Of a stretch of 62,874 nt of DNA, positions 1 through 13,732 are shown one piece after another. The notes under the pieces were generated by a model, which was not told the origin of the DNA, did not search any database, and saw only the letters and a program-made list of their open reading frames with translations. The DNA comes from Paraburkholderia elongata (lineage in GTDB: Bacteria; Pseudomonadota; Gammaproteobacteria; Burkholderiales; Burkholderiaceae): positions 1 to 62,874 of the forward strand of contig NZ_WOEZ01000002.1 of NCBI RefSeq assembly GCF_013177735.1, in the 5' to 3' direction. Position numbers and translations under genes: made by a program. Within the stretch, counting starts at the first letter, position 1. Every line of letters starts with the position of its first letter.

Positions 1-105
1 CGTTCGCCACTCGCCACCAGGATTGCTCCCGTGCTGCCGTTCGACTTGCATGTGTAAGGCATGCCGCCAGCGTTCAATCTGAGCCAGGATCAAACTCTTC
101 AGTTC
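1..105 (-). rRNA. 16S rRNA, 5' end (partial)
   Basis: Read on the minus strand, positions 105 down to 1 give the start of a bacterial 16S rRNA. The universal 27F region (AGAGTTTGATCCTGGCTCAG) is at about 79-98. It is followed by the conserved stretch leading into ACATGCAAGTCGAACGG, with a betaproteobacterial/Burkholderiaceae-like sequence. The 5' end is placed at 105 by matching the 18 bases before GATC with the E. coli 16S start. The rest of the operon lies outside the window. Confidence 0.97.
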
Positions 106-540
106 AAACCTGTTACTGTTTTTCGGTCTCTTTCGAAACCGGTCGCTCACTCAACGTACTGACGAATGATTAACCTGTCGGCGTGAATCCACCCCAACAG
201 GAAAACCTTCCTTTAATACTCGTGTGAGACTTGATACTTTTGCTTTATGGCAGGCTCCGAAGAACCCACCCGCATCGCGCATCAAGCGCCCACACTTATC
301 GGCTGTTAATTTTTAAAGATCGAGTCCGCATTCACTACCAAACCGGCACCGCGTTGCACCCACATCACAACCACCCGGTACCGCTTCGTTCTGCGTCGCT
401 GCATCAGCAGCAGAGAAACGAGATTATGGAGAACGGTCGGCATGTCGTCAACCCCCTTTTGTGAATTTTCTTTTGGGCAAATGCGATTTGACGCCAAAAC
501 ATGCGCACCACTATATGTAGCAAGATCGACGGAAGTCATC
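106..540 (-). promoter_or_regulatory. rrn operon leader with boxA-like antitermination site and candidate P1 promoter
   Basis: This is the minus-strand leader of the rRNA operon. At 303-321 it reads GATCTTTAAAAATTAACAG, resembling the boxA element (CTTTAAAA core) that recruits Nus antitermination factors in rrn leaders. Further upstream on the same strand a TATAGT (510-515) preceded 18 bp away by ATGACT (534-539, TGAC core) is a plausible -10/-35 pair with a G-rich discriminator. The boxA placement is reasonable; the promoter is a weak match and is inferred. No protein-coding gene is supported between 106 and 906. Confidence 0.5.
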
Positions 541-760
541 CCGTCGTGCAGGGGCGACCGACATCGCCTATAGTGAAGAGCCTGCATACGCGCACGGCGA
601 GCAGTTGAAGTGCCGCCTCCCGCCCCCACCTGAACGTACGGATGACAGGCGATGAACGGGCCTGCGGCAAGAGTGCACAACGAAAGGTGTGCTCATAATG
701 AGCGCAAAGGCGCAAGCTCGTATATAATGCGAGCCGCGCGAATTTCGCACATTTCTATCG

Positions 761-787
761 GCCCGCTTCGCGCGGGCTCATCTTTTT
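761..787 (+). terminator. Rho-independent terminator-like hairpin in the rpoD 5' region
   Basis: GCCCGC (761-766) pairs with GCGGGC (772-777) and is followed by TCATCTTTTTT, a classic intrinsic-terminator shape on the plus strand. A perfect TATAAT (723-728) lies about 35 bp upstream, though no good -35 precedes it. The hairpin sits 120 bp before the rpoD start, so it could be an attenuator in the rpoD leader or the end of a very short transcript. Confidence 0.5.
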
Positions 788-906
788 TGCTCCCCAAGAG
801 CACAGCCAAACAACCGCGTTGAGTCACTCAGGTGATGTTGAGCCATGCTCGAAACGCCTGACGGTAGCGTCTTGCGTCTCATAGCGAAGCCTCTAGAGGA
901 GAATAC

Positions 907-2904
907 GTGAACCCTTTTGATCGCGAAGATTCGCAACACGAAACTGCCGGATACACCGCCAAAGCGCCCGCTGGCCGTACAGCCAAGGGCAAAGGCGCAG
1001 GCAAAGCGATCCCCGTAGCGGCTGAACTGCTGCCGCAACAAGCCGAAGAGCGCCAGCGCCAGATGCGCGCGCTGATCCAGCTGGGCAAGGAGCAAGGCTA
1101 CCTGACCCACGCGCAGATCAACGACCACCTGCCCGACAACTTCGCGCAGACGGCGGCGATCGACAGCATCGTCAGCGCCTTCAACGACATGGGCGTGCAG
1201 GTCTATGAGCAGGCTCCGGATGCGGAAACCCTGCTGCTCAATTCGAACACCCCTGCTGTGGTGTCGGACGATCAGGCAGACGAGGAAACCGAAGTCGCGT
1301 TGTCGACCGTCGATTCCGAGTTCGGCCGTACAACCGACCCCGTGCGCATGTACATGCGCGAAATGGGCGCAACCGAGCTGCTGACCCGCGCGGGCGAAAT
1401 CGCGATTGCGAAGCGCATCGAAGACGGTCTTCACGAGATGGTGCAGGCGATTGCCGCTTGCCCGCTTGCGATCTCCGCCATTCTGGCGAGCGCCCAGCAG
1501 GTCGCGGACGGCGAATTGCGCATCGACGAGATGGTCGACGGTCTGAATGAAGACACGGTCGCCGCGGAAGACGCGAGCGCGGACGCCGCAGCCGACGTTG
1601 ACGCCGACGCGACCGACGATGACGACAGCGATAGCGAAGACGACGACGACGCCGGTCCGGCCGACTCCTCGGCAGCGGACGAAGCACGTCTGAAGCAACT
1701 CACGAACGATTGCCTCGAAATCTTCGCCCAGGTCGGCATCCTGTCCGACCAGATGAACGCCTCGCACACGCGCGGCGACGTCAGTTCGAAGGCTTACCTG
1801 CGCGCCCGCGAAGAGATCCAGCAGCACCTCGCCAAGATCCGCTTCACGGCACGCACCATCGACCGTCTGTGCGGCGACGTGCAAAGCCAGGTCGCGCAGG
1901 TTCGCGCGATCGAGCGCAACATTCTGCAAATCGTCGTGACGAAGAGCGGCATGCCGCGCGAGCAGTTCATCGAATCTTTCAAGGGCCACGAAGCCGACCT
2001 CGGTTGGACCGAGCGTGCCGCGCGCGGTGCGTCGTCATTCGGTGCAGCGCTGGAGCGCCATCTGCCGGCAATCCAATCGGAACAACAAAAGCTGATCGAC
2101 ATCGAGGCGACCGTTTCACTGCCGCTCAAGCATCTGAAAGAGATCAATCGTCAGATGGTCGCGGCCGAGTCGAAGATGCGCAAGGCCAAGAGCGAGATGA
2201 TCGAGGCGAATCTGCGTCTCGTGATCTCGATCGCGAAGAAGTACGTGAACCGCGGCATGTTGTTCCTCGACCTGATCCAGGAAGGCAACATCGGTTTGAT
2301 GAAGGCGGTGGACAAGTTTGAATACCGCCGCGGCTGGAAGTTTTCGACGTATGCAACCTGGTGGGTTCGCCAGGCCGTGACGCGCTCGCTCGCCGATCAG
2401 GCGCGCACGATTCGCGTGCCGGTGCACATGATCGAAACGATCAACAAGCTCAACCGCATTTCGCGCGAGATCCTGCAGCAGACCGGTCAGGAAGCCCATC
2501 CGTCGGTGCTGGCAGAACGCATGGAACTGTCGGAAGAGAAGGTGCGCGGCATTCTGAAGATCGCCAAGCAGCCGGTGTCGATGGAGACGCCGGTCGGCGA
2601 CGACGGCGACGCCACGCTCGGCGACATGATCGAAGATTCGGCCGCTTCCTCGCCGGCTGACGCAGCGATGCAGGCCGACTTGCGCGCCGCCATCGACGAC
2701 GCGCTCGACTCACTGTCGCCGCGCGAAGCGAAGGTGCTTCGTATGCGCTACGGCATCAACACGAAGTCGGACCACACGCTCGAAGAAGTCGGCAAGCAGT
2801 TCGACGTCACGCGCGAGCGGATTCGTCAGATCGAGAGCAAGGCAATGCGTAAGCTGATGCATCCGAGCCGCGCAGACCGCCTGAAGTCGTTCCTCGACCG
2901 TTAA
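907..2904 (+). CDS. rpoD: RNA polymerase sigma factor, sigma-70 (RpoD) family
   Basis: Primary-type sigma factor, which directs core RNA polymerase to -10/-35 promoters. The protein is 665 residues, a little longer than E. coli sigma-70 (613). Region 1.1 is near residues 30-100. Region 1.2 begins at about 143 ([11 protein letters not shown]). A very acidic Asp/Ser/Glu run lies at about 235-250 inside the non-conserved insert. Region 2 with the core-binding and -10 recognition helix ([13 protein letters not shown]) is at about 428-498, and region 4 with the -35 helix ([17 protein letters not shown]) at about 626-654. GTG at 907 is chosen as start because GAGGAG lies just upstream. The usual rpsU-dnaG neighbours are absent and the gene is divergent from rrn, so this may be a second rpoD paralogue rather than the only copy. 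Confidence 0.95.
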   Translation: MNPFDREDSQHETAGYTAKAPAGRTAKGKGAGKAIPVAAELLPQQAEERQRQMRALIQLGKEQGYLTHAQINDHLPDNFAQTAAIDSIVSAFNDMGVQVYEQAPDAETLLLNSNTPAVVSDDQADEETEVALSTVDSEFGRTTDPVRMYMREMGATELLTRAGEIAIAKRIEDGLHEMVQAIAACPLAISAILASAQQVADGELRIDEMVDGLNEDTVAAEDASADAAADVDADATDDDDSDSEDDDDAGPADSSAADEARLKQLTNDCLEIFAQVGILSDQMNASHTRGDVSSKAYLRAREEIQQHLAKIRFTARTIDRLCGDVQSQVAQVRAIERNILQIVVTKSGMPREQFIESFKGHEADLGWTERAARGASSFGAALERHLPAIQSEQQKLIDIEATVSLPLKHLKEINRQMVAAESKMRKAKSEMIEANLRLVISIAKKYVNRGMLFLDLIQEGNIGLMKAVDKFEYRRGWKFSTYATWWVRQAVTRSLADQARTIRVPVHMIETINKLNRISREILQQTGQEAHPSVLAERMELSEEKVRGILKIAKQPVSMETPVGDDGDATLGDMIEDSAASSPADAAMQADLRAAIDDALDSLSPREAKVLRMRYGINTKSDHTLEEVGKQFDVTRERIRQIESKAMRKLMHPSRADRLKSFLDR

Positions 2905-2914
2905 ACCGGTCGCG

Positions 2915-2945
2915 GCGCTTGTCGTGCATCGTGCACGACAAGCGC
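2915..2945 (+). terminator. Strong hairpin after rpoD
   Basis: A perfect 14-bp inverted repeat with a 3-nt loop: GCGCTTGTCGTGCA, TCG, then its complement. It starts 11 bp after the rpoD stop. There is no T-tract (a C-rich run follows), so it may be a transcript-stabilising or Rho-assisted end rather than a textbook terminator. Confidence 0.6.
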
Positions 2946-2968
2946 ATCCCCCTCTCCCCATCTTCGAT

Positions 2969-3033
2969 TTGTCCACAGAAATTGTTTGCAAGCCTGTGGA
3001 TATCCTGAGCAAGAGTCACCCAAGTCGTTGAGC
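2969..3033. repeat. Intergenic DnaA-box-pair repeat, copy 1
   Basis: The first of four related elements of about 64 bp in this window. It reads TTGTCCACAG, about 15 bp containing TTTGCAAGC, then CTGTGGATAT and a less conserved tail ending near GTTGAG. The two blocks are near-perfect inverted copies and both resemble DnaA boxes. This is the most diverged copy. Confidence 0.7.
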
Positions 3034-3074
3034 CCATTGGCTTTCATACCTACGCTTCCGACAGGTCGCGCGGC

Positions 3075-3338
3075 TCACGGCTTCCCGCACATCGCCTGAA
3101 CCTCCGCCCATTGCTGCGCCGTCAACGCGCTTTCGCCGAGTGGCGATCCCTGACTCCGCTTTTCCCGGTCGATCGTACGCGGATGATCCGAGAGAAATTC
3201 AATCGCACCGCTGGCGCTGCCGCTACGTTTTTCGGTCAACGCAAAAAATGCCGCGTGAGGCGCGGCACTGCAGCCGTCGTAATAACGTGTGCCGGTTGGA
3301 ACAGGAGGTTCCAAAACCGCGTCAGAACGCGCCGCCAT
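3075..3338 (-). pseudogene. Internally deleted M48-family metallopeptidase remnant
   Basis: An 87-codon frame joins what look like the two ends of an M48 peptidase. Residues 15-40 (GTRYYDGCSAAPH) resemble the N-terminus of the M48 proteins encoded next to DUF898 genes. From about residue 46 (EFLSDHPRTIDRE) it resembles the C-terminal SxHP segment of M48 enzymes. The whole catalytic core, including HEXXH, is missing. The start overlaps the end of the DUF898 gene by 17 bp, the normal arrangement for the intact pair. I infer an in-frame deletion that removed most of the gene; family assignment rests on short motifs. Confidence 0.6.
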
Positions 3339-4428
3339 GATCGAGCAGGTTCAGCATGCCCTCGCCCGTTCGCGGCGGCGTCTGATCGTTCTGACCGAGC
3401 GTCTGCGGGTCGAGTTGACCGGACACCTGCAGCGTATCGGCTGCGAACCGCATCACGCGATGCACCACGATCGGCAGACCCAGACCCAGCGTGAAGATGA
3501 TGATCGCCAGATTACCCAGCATCATGCCGAGCAGACGCCCGGCGGTGATGCTGCTGCCGAAGCGCAGTTGCGTGCCAAGCGTCGTGTTGCCCATAACATG
3601 GCGCGTCACCAGCGCCAGATAGAAGCACTGAATCAGCAACGCGCCGACGATGAACAGCACATAAAACAGGAACAACGAGCCGAAAGCGGCGAACGCAGCG
3701 GGATCATGTGCCTTCAGCGGCGCATGCCCGATGGGCAGAAACGCCACGATGCTCTTGAGGAAAACGGCCCCGAGCACAACGAGCAACGCGACGATGCCCA
3801 AAAACGTGCCGACGAACGCGCCATACAGCGCACCGGCGCGGCCTTCAAAATGAAACGGCAGGCTGCCGAAACTGCTCGCGTTGATGCGGCGCTCAGTAAG
3901 ACGCATGGACACCCACGGCACCATCTGTCCAAGCGTGACGATGCACAGCAGGCCATACAGCAATACATACACGCCGTAGACCCACGACGAGCCGGTCATG
4001 CCTCCGCGAATCCCACACCATTGGGTGCGGCTCAGGCGGTAACGCTGCGCACTGAAATACGCCCCCGCCGCGACCACCGCAATCACGATGTAGAGGACAA
4101 TGATCGGCAAAATGGCCAGTGCCGCGCTCCCTGTGATGGCGCGCAGAACCGCGCTGAGAATGCCTGCGCCGACAATCGCTCCGAACATAATCGCAATCGC
4201 CAGCAGAAAACCTTTGAACAATTCGCCGCCGGTTCCGGTGTACTCAAAACGCTCACCTTGAAAACGCATGCGCGACCAGATATAGCGGCGGTTATTGGTG
4301 GTGGCCCAAAAACGATAAATGCCGAGCGTGATGATCTGCAGCAACAGATTTTTAACGAATATCCCGTACAGCTCTCCAATCTTGCCGTCGTAGCTCAACA
4401 GTGGCTGCTTCTGGTCGAGTGAGTTCAT
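3322..4428 (-). CDS. DUF898 (YjgN-like) inner-membrane protein
   Basis: A 368-residue polytopic membrane protein. The N-terminal half opens with YDGKIGELYGIFVKNLLLQIITLGIYRFW and ATTNNRRY, and the second half repeats the theme with FEGRAGALYGAFVGTFL, giving the internally duplicated layout of DUF898/YjgN. At least seven hydrophobic segments are visible. Its function is unknown in the family. It is followed by the M48 remnant, its usual partner, and lies downstream of the yfa operon on the same strand with a 105-bp gap containing a hairpin. Confidence 0.9.
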   Translation of the reverse strand: MNSLDQKQPLLSYDGKIGELYGIFVKNLLLQIITLGIYRFWATTNNRRYIWSRMRFQGERFEYTGTGGELFKGFLLAIAIMFGAIVGAGILSAVLRAITGSAALAILPIIVLYIVIAVVAAGAYFSAQRYRLSRTQWCGIRGGMTGSSWVYGVYVLLYGLLCIVTLGQMVPWVSMRLTERRINASSFGSLPFHFEGRAGALYGAFVGTFLGIVALLVVLGAVFLKSIVAFLPIGHAPLKAHDPAAFAAFGSLFLFYVLFIVGALLIQCFYLALVTRHVMGNTTLGTQLRFGSSITAGRLLGMMLGNLAIIIFTLGLGLPIVVHRVMRFAADTLQVSGQLDPQTLGQNDQTPPRTGEGMLNLLDHGGAF

Positions 4429-4464
4429 TTTTGCTTCCCCTAGCTGGCAATTGTCGTTTTTGTG

Positions 4465-4499
4465 GCCCGCATGCGCGTAAGCGCGTATGCGTTGCGGGC
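4465..4499 (-). terminator. Hairpin after the yfa operon
   Basis: GCCCGCA (4465-4471) pairs with TGCGGGC (4493-4499), with a second inner stem (GCGCG...CGCGC). It lies between the last yfaP stop (4534) and the DUF898 start (4428). There is no T-tract on either strand, so it is only a candidate operon end. Confidence 0.4.
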
Positions 4500-4533
4500 G
4501 GGCGGTCTTTCTAAAGTTACTTCGCCAACCGCT

Positions 4534-5331
4534 TTAAGGCATCACAAACGTCTTCACGAGCGTCAACTCGCCCGGCTTACGCATCGGCACCCGAATCGTT
4601 TCGCTCTTCTCGCTCGGCGTATTCTCGTTCGTAATGATCGTCACCTGCGCGACGGTCATATCGCTGCCGCTGTTTCCGTTGCCGAAGTAATTCACGTAGA
4701 CCAGATACGTGCCTTTCAACGGCGCCGACGACGAGTAAATCTCCGGTCCATAGCCGGTCGTCACATCCACGTCGAGCGCGCCGCCGTTCGGCGCAACGCG
4801 GTCTCCATACCAGGTATGCACGCCGTCCGGCGAGACCACGTGCAAGTCCAGATCCGTGCCATCGGTGTCCCATGCGAGCACCACGCGCAACTTCGGCTGC
4901 GTTTCGCCGCTGTACGCGTCGTAAAACTGCACGCGCTTGCGCGAACCATCCGGCGCCCGCAGTTCAACGCTGTTGCTGCCGGACGGAAACGCGTAAGGCC
5001 GCGAGAACTTGCCGTCTTCCTCAACGCGTTGCGGCAACGGCGTACCGTCGACCACCAGCGTGCCCACCGTGGTGCCCTTCTTCTTCGGCGCATTGCGGAT
5101 GTGCCCTTCGATCAGCGCGAATTTCGACTGGCCTTCCGGCGTCGTCACCGACACCGCCGGGTAATGCACATCCTGCGTATAGCGCTCGCTGTCACCGCTG
5201 GTGTTGCGCCAGCCGTTCAACGGCGCGCCGAAGTCTATATCGCTCGCGCGCGCCACCGTCGCAGCCTGCAAACAGGCAACGACGAGCATCATCCAGCCAG
5301 CCTTCACCCAATCCGTCGTCTCGACCTTCAT
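4534..5331 (-). CDS. DUF2135 exported protein, YfaP-like (second copy)
   Basis: A small exported protein of the YfaP family (DUF2135). The start at 5331 is preferred over 5346 because GGAG lies 9 bp upstream and it yields a normal signal peptide (KAGWMMLVVACLQAATVARA). The mature part carries the DUF2135 hallmarks: AWDTDGTDLDLHVVSPDG, then YGPEIYSSSAPLKGTYLVYVNYFG, and a C-terminal NENTPSEKSETIRVP strand. It follows the other yfaP copy by only 7 bp in the same operon and shares the same motif order, so it is a tandem duplicate. Its role is unknown; by context it probably works in the periplasm with the alpha-2-macroglobulin YfaS. Confidence 0.88.
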   Translation of the reverse strand: MKVETTDWVKAGWMMLVVACLQAATVARASDIDFGAPLNGWRNTSGDSERYTQDVHYPAVSVTTPEGQSKFALIEGHIRNAPKKKGTTVGTLVVDGTPLPQRVEEDGKFSRPYAFPSGSNSVELRAPDGSRKRVQFYDAYSGETQPKLRVVLAWDTDGTDLDLHVVSPDGVHTWYGDRVAPNGGALDVDVTTGYGPEIYSSSAPLKGTYLVYVNYFGNGNSGSDMTVAQVTIITNENTPSEKSETIRVPMRKPGELTLVKTFVMP

Positions 5332-5353
5332 CGTCACCGCTCCCATCCCGCCG

Positions 5354-6334
5354 TCAGAGTCGCTCGCTTTTCACGAGCAGCAGGTCGCCGATCTTGCGCA
5401 GCGGCACGACCATCGATTCACGCCGTTCGTTCGGCGTGTTTTCATTGAAGACCAGCGTCAGCGTCGCGGTAATCACGTCGCGCTCGTGCGCGGCGGCGTC
5501 GAAGTTATAGCCGGTCGAATCGAAGTTGCCCCAGTAGTTCAGAAAGAACAGCCACGTACCGTGCTCGGGCGCCGCCGACGAAAATATTCCCGGTCCCGCG
5601 CCGTCCACCGAATCGACGTCGAAGCCGCTGCCGTCTTCGAGCGTGGGATTGGCGAAGAACGCGTGCAGGCCGTTCGGCGTGATCACGTGCAGATCCACCT
5701 GCGCTTTCGGATCATCCCACGTGACGATCGCGCGCAGCTTCGCCTGCGGTTTGCTGCGGTCGGCTTCGTAGAACTGCATGCGCTGGTGCTGCTTGCCGTC
5801 GGCGGAAATCAATTCGATGCTGTTCGAGCCCGCACCGAACGCCCACGGACGCGCGAATGCGCCTTCGTCGTCGGTATAGAGCGGCGTCGGGTTGCCGTTG
5901 ACGACCAGAGTGGGCGGCTTGCGCGCGTGTTTGTCGATGTGCTTCAGGCGCCCTTCGATCAGCGTGCGATAGCGTTGCGCGCCACGGTCGACCGGCGGCC
6001 GGGGATACGCCGCGACGAAGTGCTCGCCTTCGTTCGTCAGTCCGCTGTGGCGCCAGCCGCCAAACGCACCGGTCAGATCGGCAACCGCACCGCCGCCGCC
6101 ATCCGCTCCGGCTGCTTGCACATTCGTCGTCGTGCTCGCCGCCAGCGCAGCCAAGGTCACGGCAATTGCCATGCGAACTCGAAAACCGCGCGGATGAGGC
6201 GGCAAGGGAACCGCCGTGCGAACTCGACCGCGGCGCGTAAGTGGGGGTGCGGTAACTGCCGAAGGGATCCGAACGCGGCGCATCGAAGGGGGCGCGCAGA
6301 ACGTGGGAGAAAGCGAGCGCGAGATGGTGTTCAT
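5354..6334 (-). CDS. yfaP: DUF2135 exported protein, YfaP-like (first copy)
   Basis: A 326-residue YfaP-family protein. A long basic N-terminal stretch precedes a hydrophobic signal segment (MAIAVTLAALAASTTTNVQAAG), so secretion may start from an internal Met. The DUF2135 core reads VDLHVITPNGLHAFF, GAGPGIFSSAAPEHGTWLFFLNYWG and FNENTPNERRESMVVPLRK. Its ATG overlaps the yfaQ stop (ATGA at 6331-6334), indicating translational coupling. E. coli has one yfaP at this place; here two lie in tandem. Confidence 0.88.
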   Translation of the reverse strand: MNTISRSLSPTFCAPPSMRRVRIPSAVTAPPLTRRGRVRTAVPLPPHPRGFRVRMAIAVTLAALAASTTTNVQAAGADGGGGAVADLTGAFGGWRHSGLTNEGEHFVAAYPRPPVDRGAQRYRTLIEGRLKHIDKHARKPPTLVVNGNPTPLYTDDEGAFARPWAFGAGSNSIELISADGKQHQRMQFYEADRSKPQAKLRAIVTWDDPKAQVDLHVITPNGLHAFFANPTLEDGSGFDVDSVDGAGPGIFSSAAPEHGTWLFFLNYWGNFDSTGYNFDAAAHERDVITATLTLVFNENTPNERRESMVVPLRKIGDLLLVKSERL

Positions 6335-8076
6335 TGGATTGGATTGTCGGTACGGATCAGCGTGCGCGCGGTGCGTTCGACAAACTCTTCATCGAGGCCA
6401 CGCGGATGATGCTGGAACGCGAGATGAATATATTCATGCGCCAACGCGATGCGGTCCTCTTCGGTCTGTAGGCGATAAACGTACACGCGATTGCGCTGCG
6501 CGTCCGCATAGGGCCGTCCTTCGCGCACCGCGCACACGGCCGGCAGATCGGGCGTCTCGTAGCCGGCTGCGCCGTCCATGCGCCTCGCCCACAACGGCGC
6601 GTTGTGCTGCAGCCATTGCTCGGCGCCGGTCACCTGGATGCAATCGCCGGACAACGGGCTCTCGAACGACGTCAAGGTCGCTTGCGGCCAGGTGCGCGAG
6701 AGAATAGCGTCGAAAGTGAGACCGGCTTGCGCGGAAGCCTTCGCGGCAAGCCAGCTCATCTGACCGGGCGCGGCCTTGTCGTGGTGATACTGAACCGGCA
6801 CGCCGGTAAGCACAAGCGCGTCGGTCTGATCGGCCGCACGACGCGCAGCAGCGGTCGGTGCGCGCGGCAGAACGCGCTGTGTGCTGCTGCTGTCGTCGAT
6901 ACGGAAGCAGCCGTGATCGTGATTGCCATGCTGTACGACGTAAGACCGCGCCGCCACCGCCAAAGCTTTCGCCGCTTCCGGCTGGCTCGTGTCGCCTTCC
7001 CGCTCGACCACCCGCGCGACGTAGTCATTCATGCCGAAGCGGCCCTCTACTTGCGGCGCACCTGCGGCGTCGCGATCGAGCCGCAGTTCGCCGCGGCTTT
7101 CCACACGCGCCCAATTGCCGTTCACGAAGCCGATCCGGAAATCGCCCCGCAGCGGACCGTCCGGTACCGCTGCCGACCCTTTGTCGCCGAGCACCTGGCG
7201 AATCGGATAACGGCTAAAGAAGTCGACCAGCACACACGCGTTGTCGTCCGGTACTGTGACTTGCGTAAGCAATGGCGCGATGCGCGGCGCGGCGGCCGCC
7301 AGCACGCGCGCGCTGCCGCCGGGGCCGCCTAGCCACACCGGCGTGCCGTCGGCAAGCCAGCCTGCCGCACCGCCGATCGATGCGCCCGGCCGAGCCGGGT
7401 CCGGCATGGTCCACGTCTTGGCCCGCAGCACGCTGCCATACAGCGACACGGTGCCCTCGCCGCGTCCACTGGTCAGCACCGACACTAGCGTGCTCGCCGC
7501 CGCTTCGCGCGGCCGTGCCGGCATCGATTGCAATGCGGCGAGCAAGTCGGCCACCGGCACGCGGCGCGTGGGCGTCATCGCGTGGAGGTCGCGCAGCCAG
7601 ACGGGCGCATGCGCGGCCGTCCAATACTTGCGCCAATCGGCGGGATCGAGTTGCAGGCGCGCAGGCTCGAAAAAGCGTCCGCACGATTGCACCAGCGCAT
7701 GTTCGCGGTCGACGTGGCCGCCCTTCATGCAGCAATACACCTCTTCAGGATCGCCGCCGCTGCAGGTGTAGTCCGGCGTGGCGATATTGCGCTCGACCAG
7801 ATAACCATAGACGAACAGCTTCCACACGCTGCCGAGAGGCGTCTCCAGTGTCGCCGGCAAGGGACGAGCGGACTGCGGCGCGAGGCCGTCCGCGGTGGTG
7901 GTGGCAGCGGTGTTGAATTGCCAAAGCTGCGATTGACCGTCGCGCAACCAGGCGAAATGCAGCATGTGCTCCGAGGACGCGGCCGCACCACTAAAAACAC
8001 ACCCCGCTCCCACGGCGAGCACAACCCGCAGCGTAGCTGCCAGACGATCGCGCGAGTGCCGAAGAGCGGAGAACAT
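6331..8076 (-). CDS. yfaQ: DUF2300 exported protein, YfaQ-like
   Basis: A 581-residue YfaQ-family protein (DUF2300) with an N-terminal signal peptide (LAATLRVVLAVGAGCVFSGAAAS). Visible features include a Cys-rich stretch (YTCSGGDPEEVYCCMKGGH), a DUF2300-type SxxK-like TPLGSVWKLF segment near the N-terminus, and a C-terminal zincin-like LAHEYIHLAFQHHPRG motif. The lipoyl/SpoIID-like part KALAVAARSYVVQHGNHDHGCFRI resembles SpoIID-type regions. The function is not established. It sits 11 bp after yfaS and overlaps yfaP by 4 bp, as expected for the conserved yfa operon. Confidence 0.88.
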   Translation of the reverse strand: MFSALRHSRDRLAATLRVVLAVGAGCVFSGAAASSEHMLHFAWLRDGQSQLWQFNTAATTTADGLAPQSARPLPATLETPLGSVWKLFVYGYLVERNIATPDYTCSGGDPEEVYCCMKGGHVDREHALVQSCGRFFEPARLQLDPADWRKYWTAAHAPVWLRDLHAMTPTRRVPVADLLAALQSMPARPREAAASTLVSVLTSGRGEGTVSLYGSVLRAKTWTMPDPARPGASIGGAAGWLADGTPVWLGGPGGSARVLAAAAPRIAPLLTQVTVPDDNACVLVDFFSRYPIRQVLGDKGSAAVPDGPLRGDFRIGFVNGNWARVESRGELRLDRDAAGAPQVEGRFGMNDYVARVVEREGDTSQPEAAKALAVAARSYVVQHGNHDHGCFRIDDSSSTQRVLPRAPTAAARRAADQTDALVLTGVPVQYHHDKAAPGQMSWLAAKASAQAGLTFDAILSRTWPQATLTSFESPLSGDCIQVTGAEQWLQHNAPLWARRMDGAAGYETPDLPAVCAVREGRPYADAQRNRVYVYRLQTEEDRIALAHEYIHLAFQHHPRGLDEEFVERTARTLIRTDNPIQ

Positions 8077-8087
8077 AGCGGTCTCGC

Positions 8088-13732
<5,645 letters not shown>

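Noticed and set aside
778..1989. 403-codon minus-strand frame opposite rpoD
   Set aside because: Shadow of a GC-rich gene; no recognisable domain, and the plus strand encodes a clear sigma factor.
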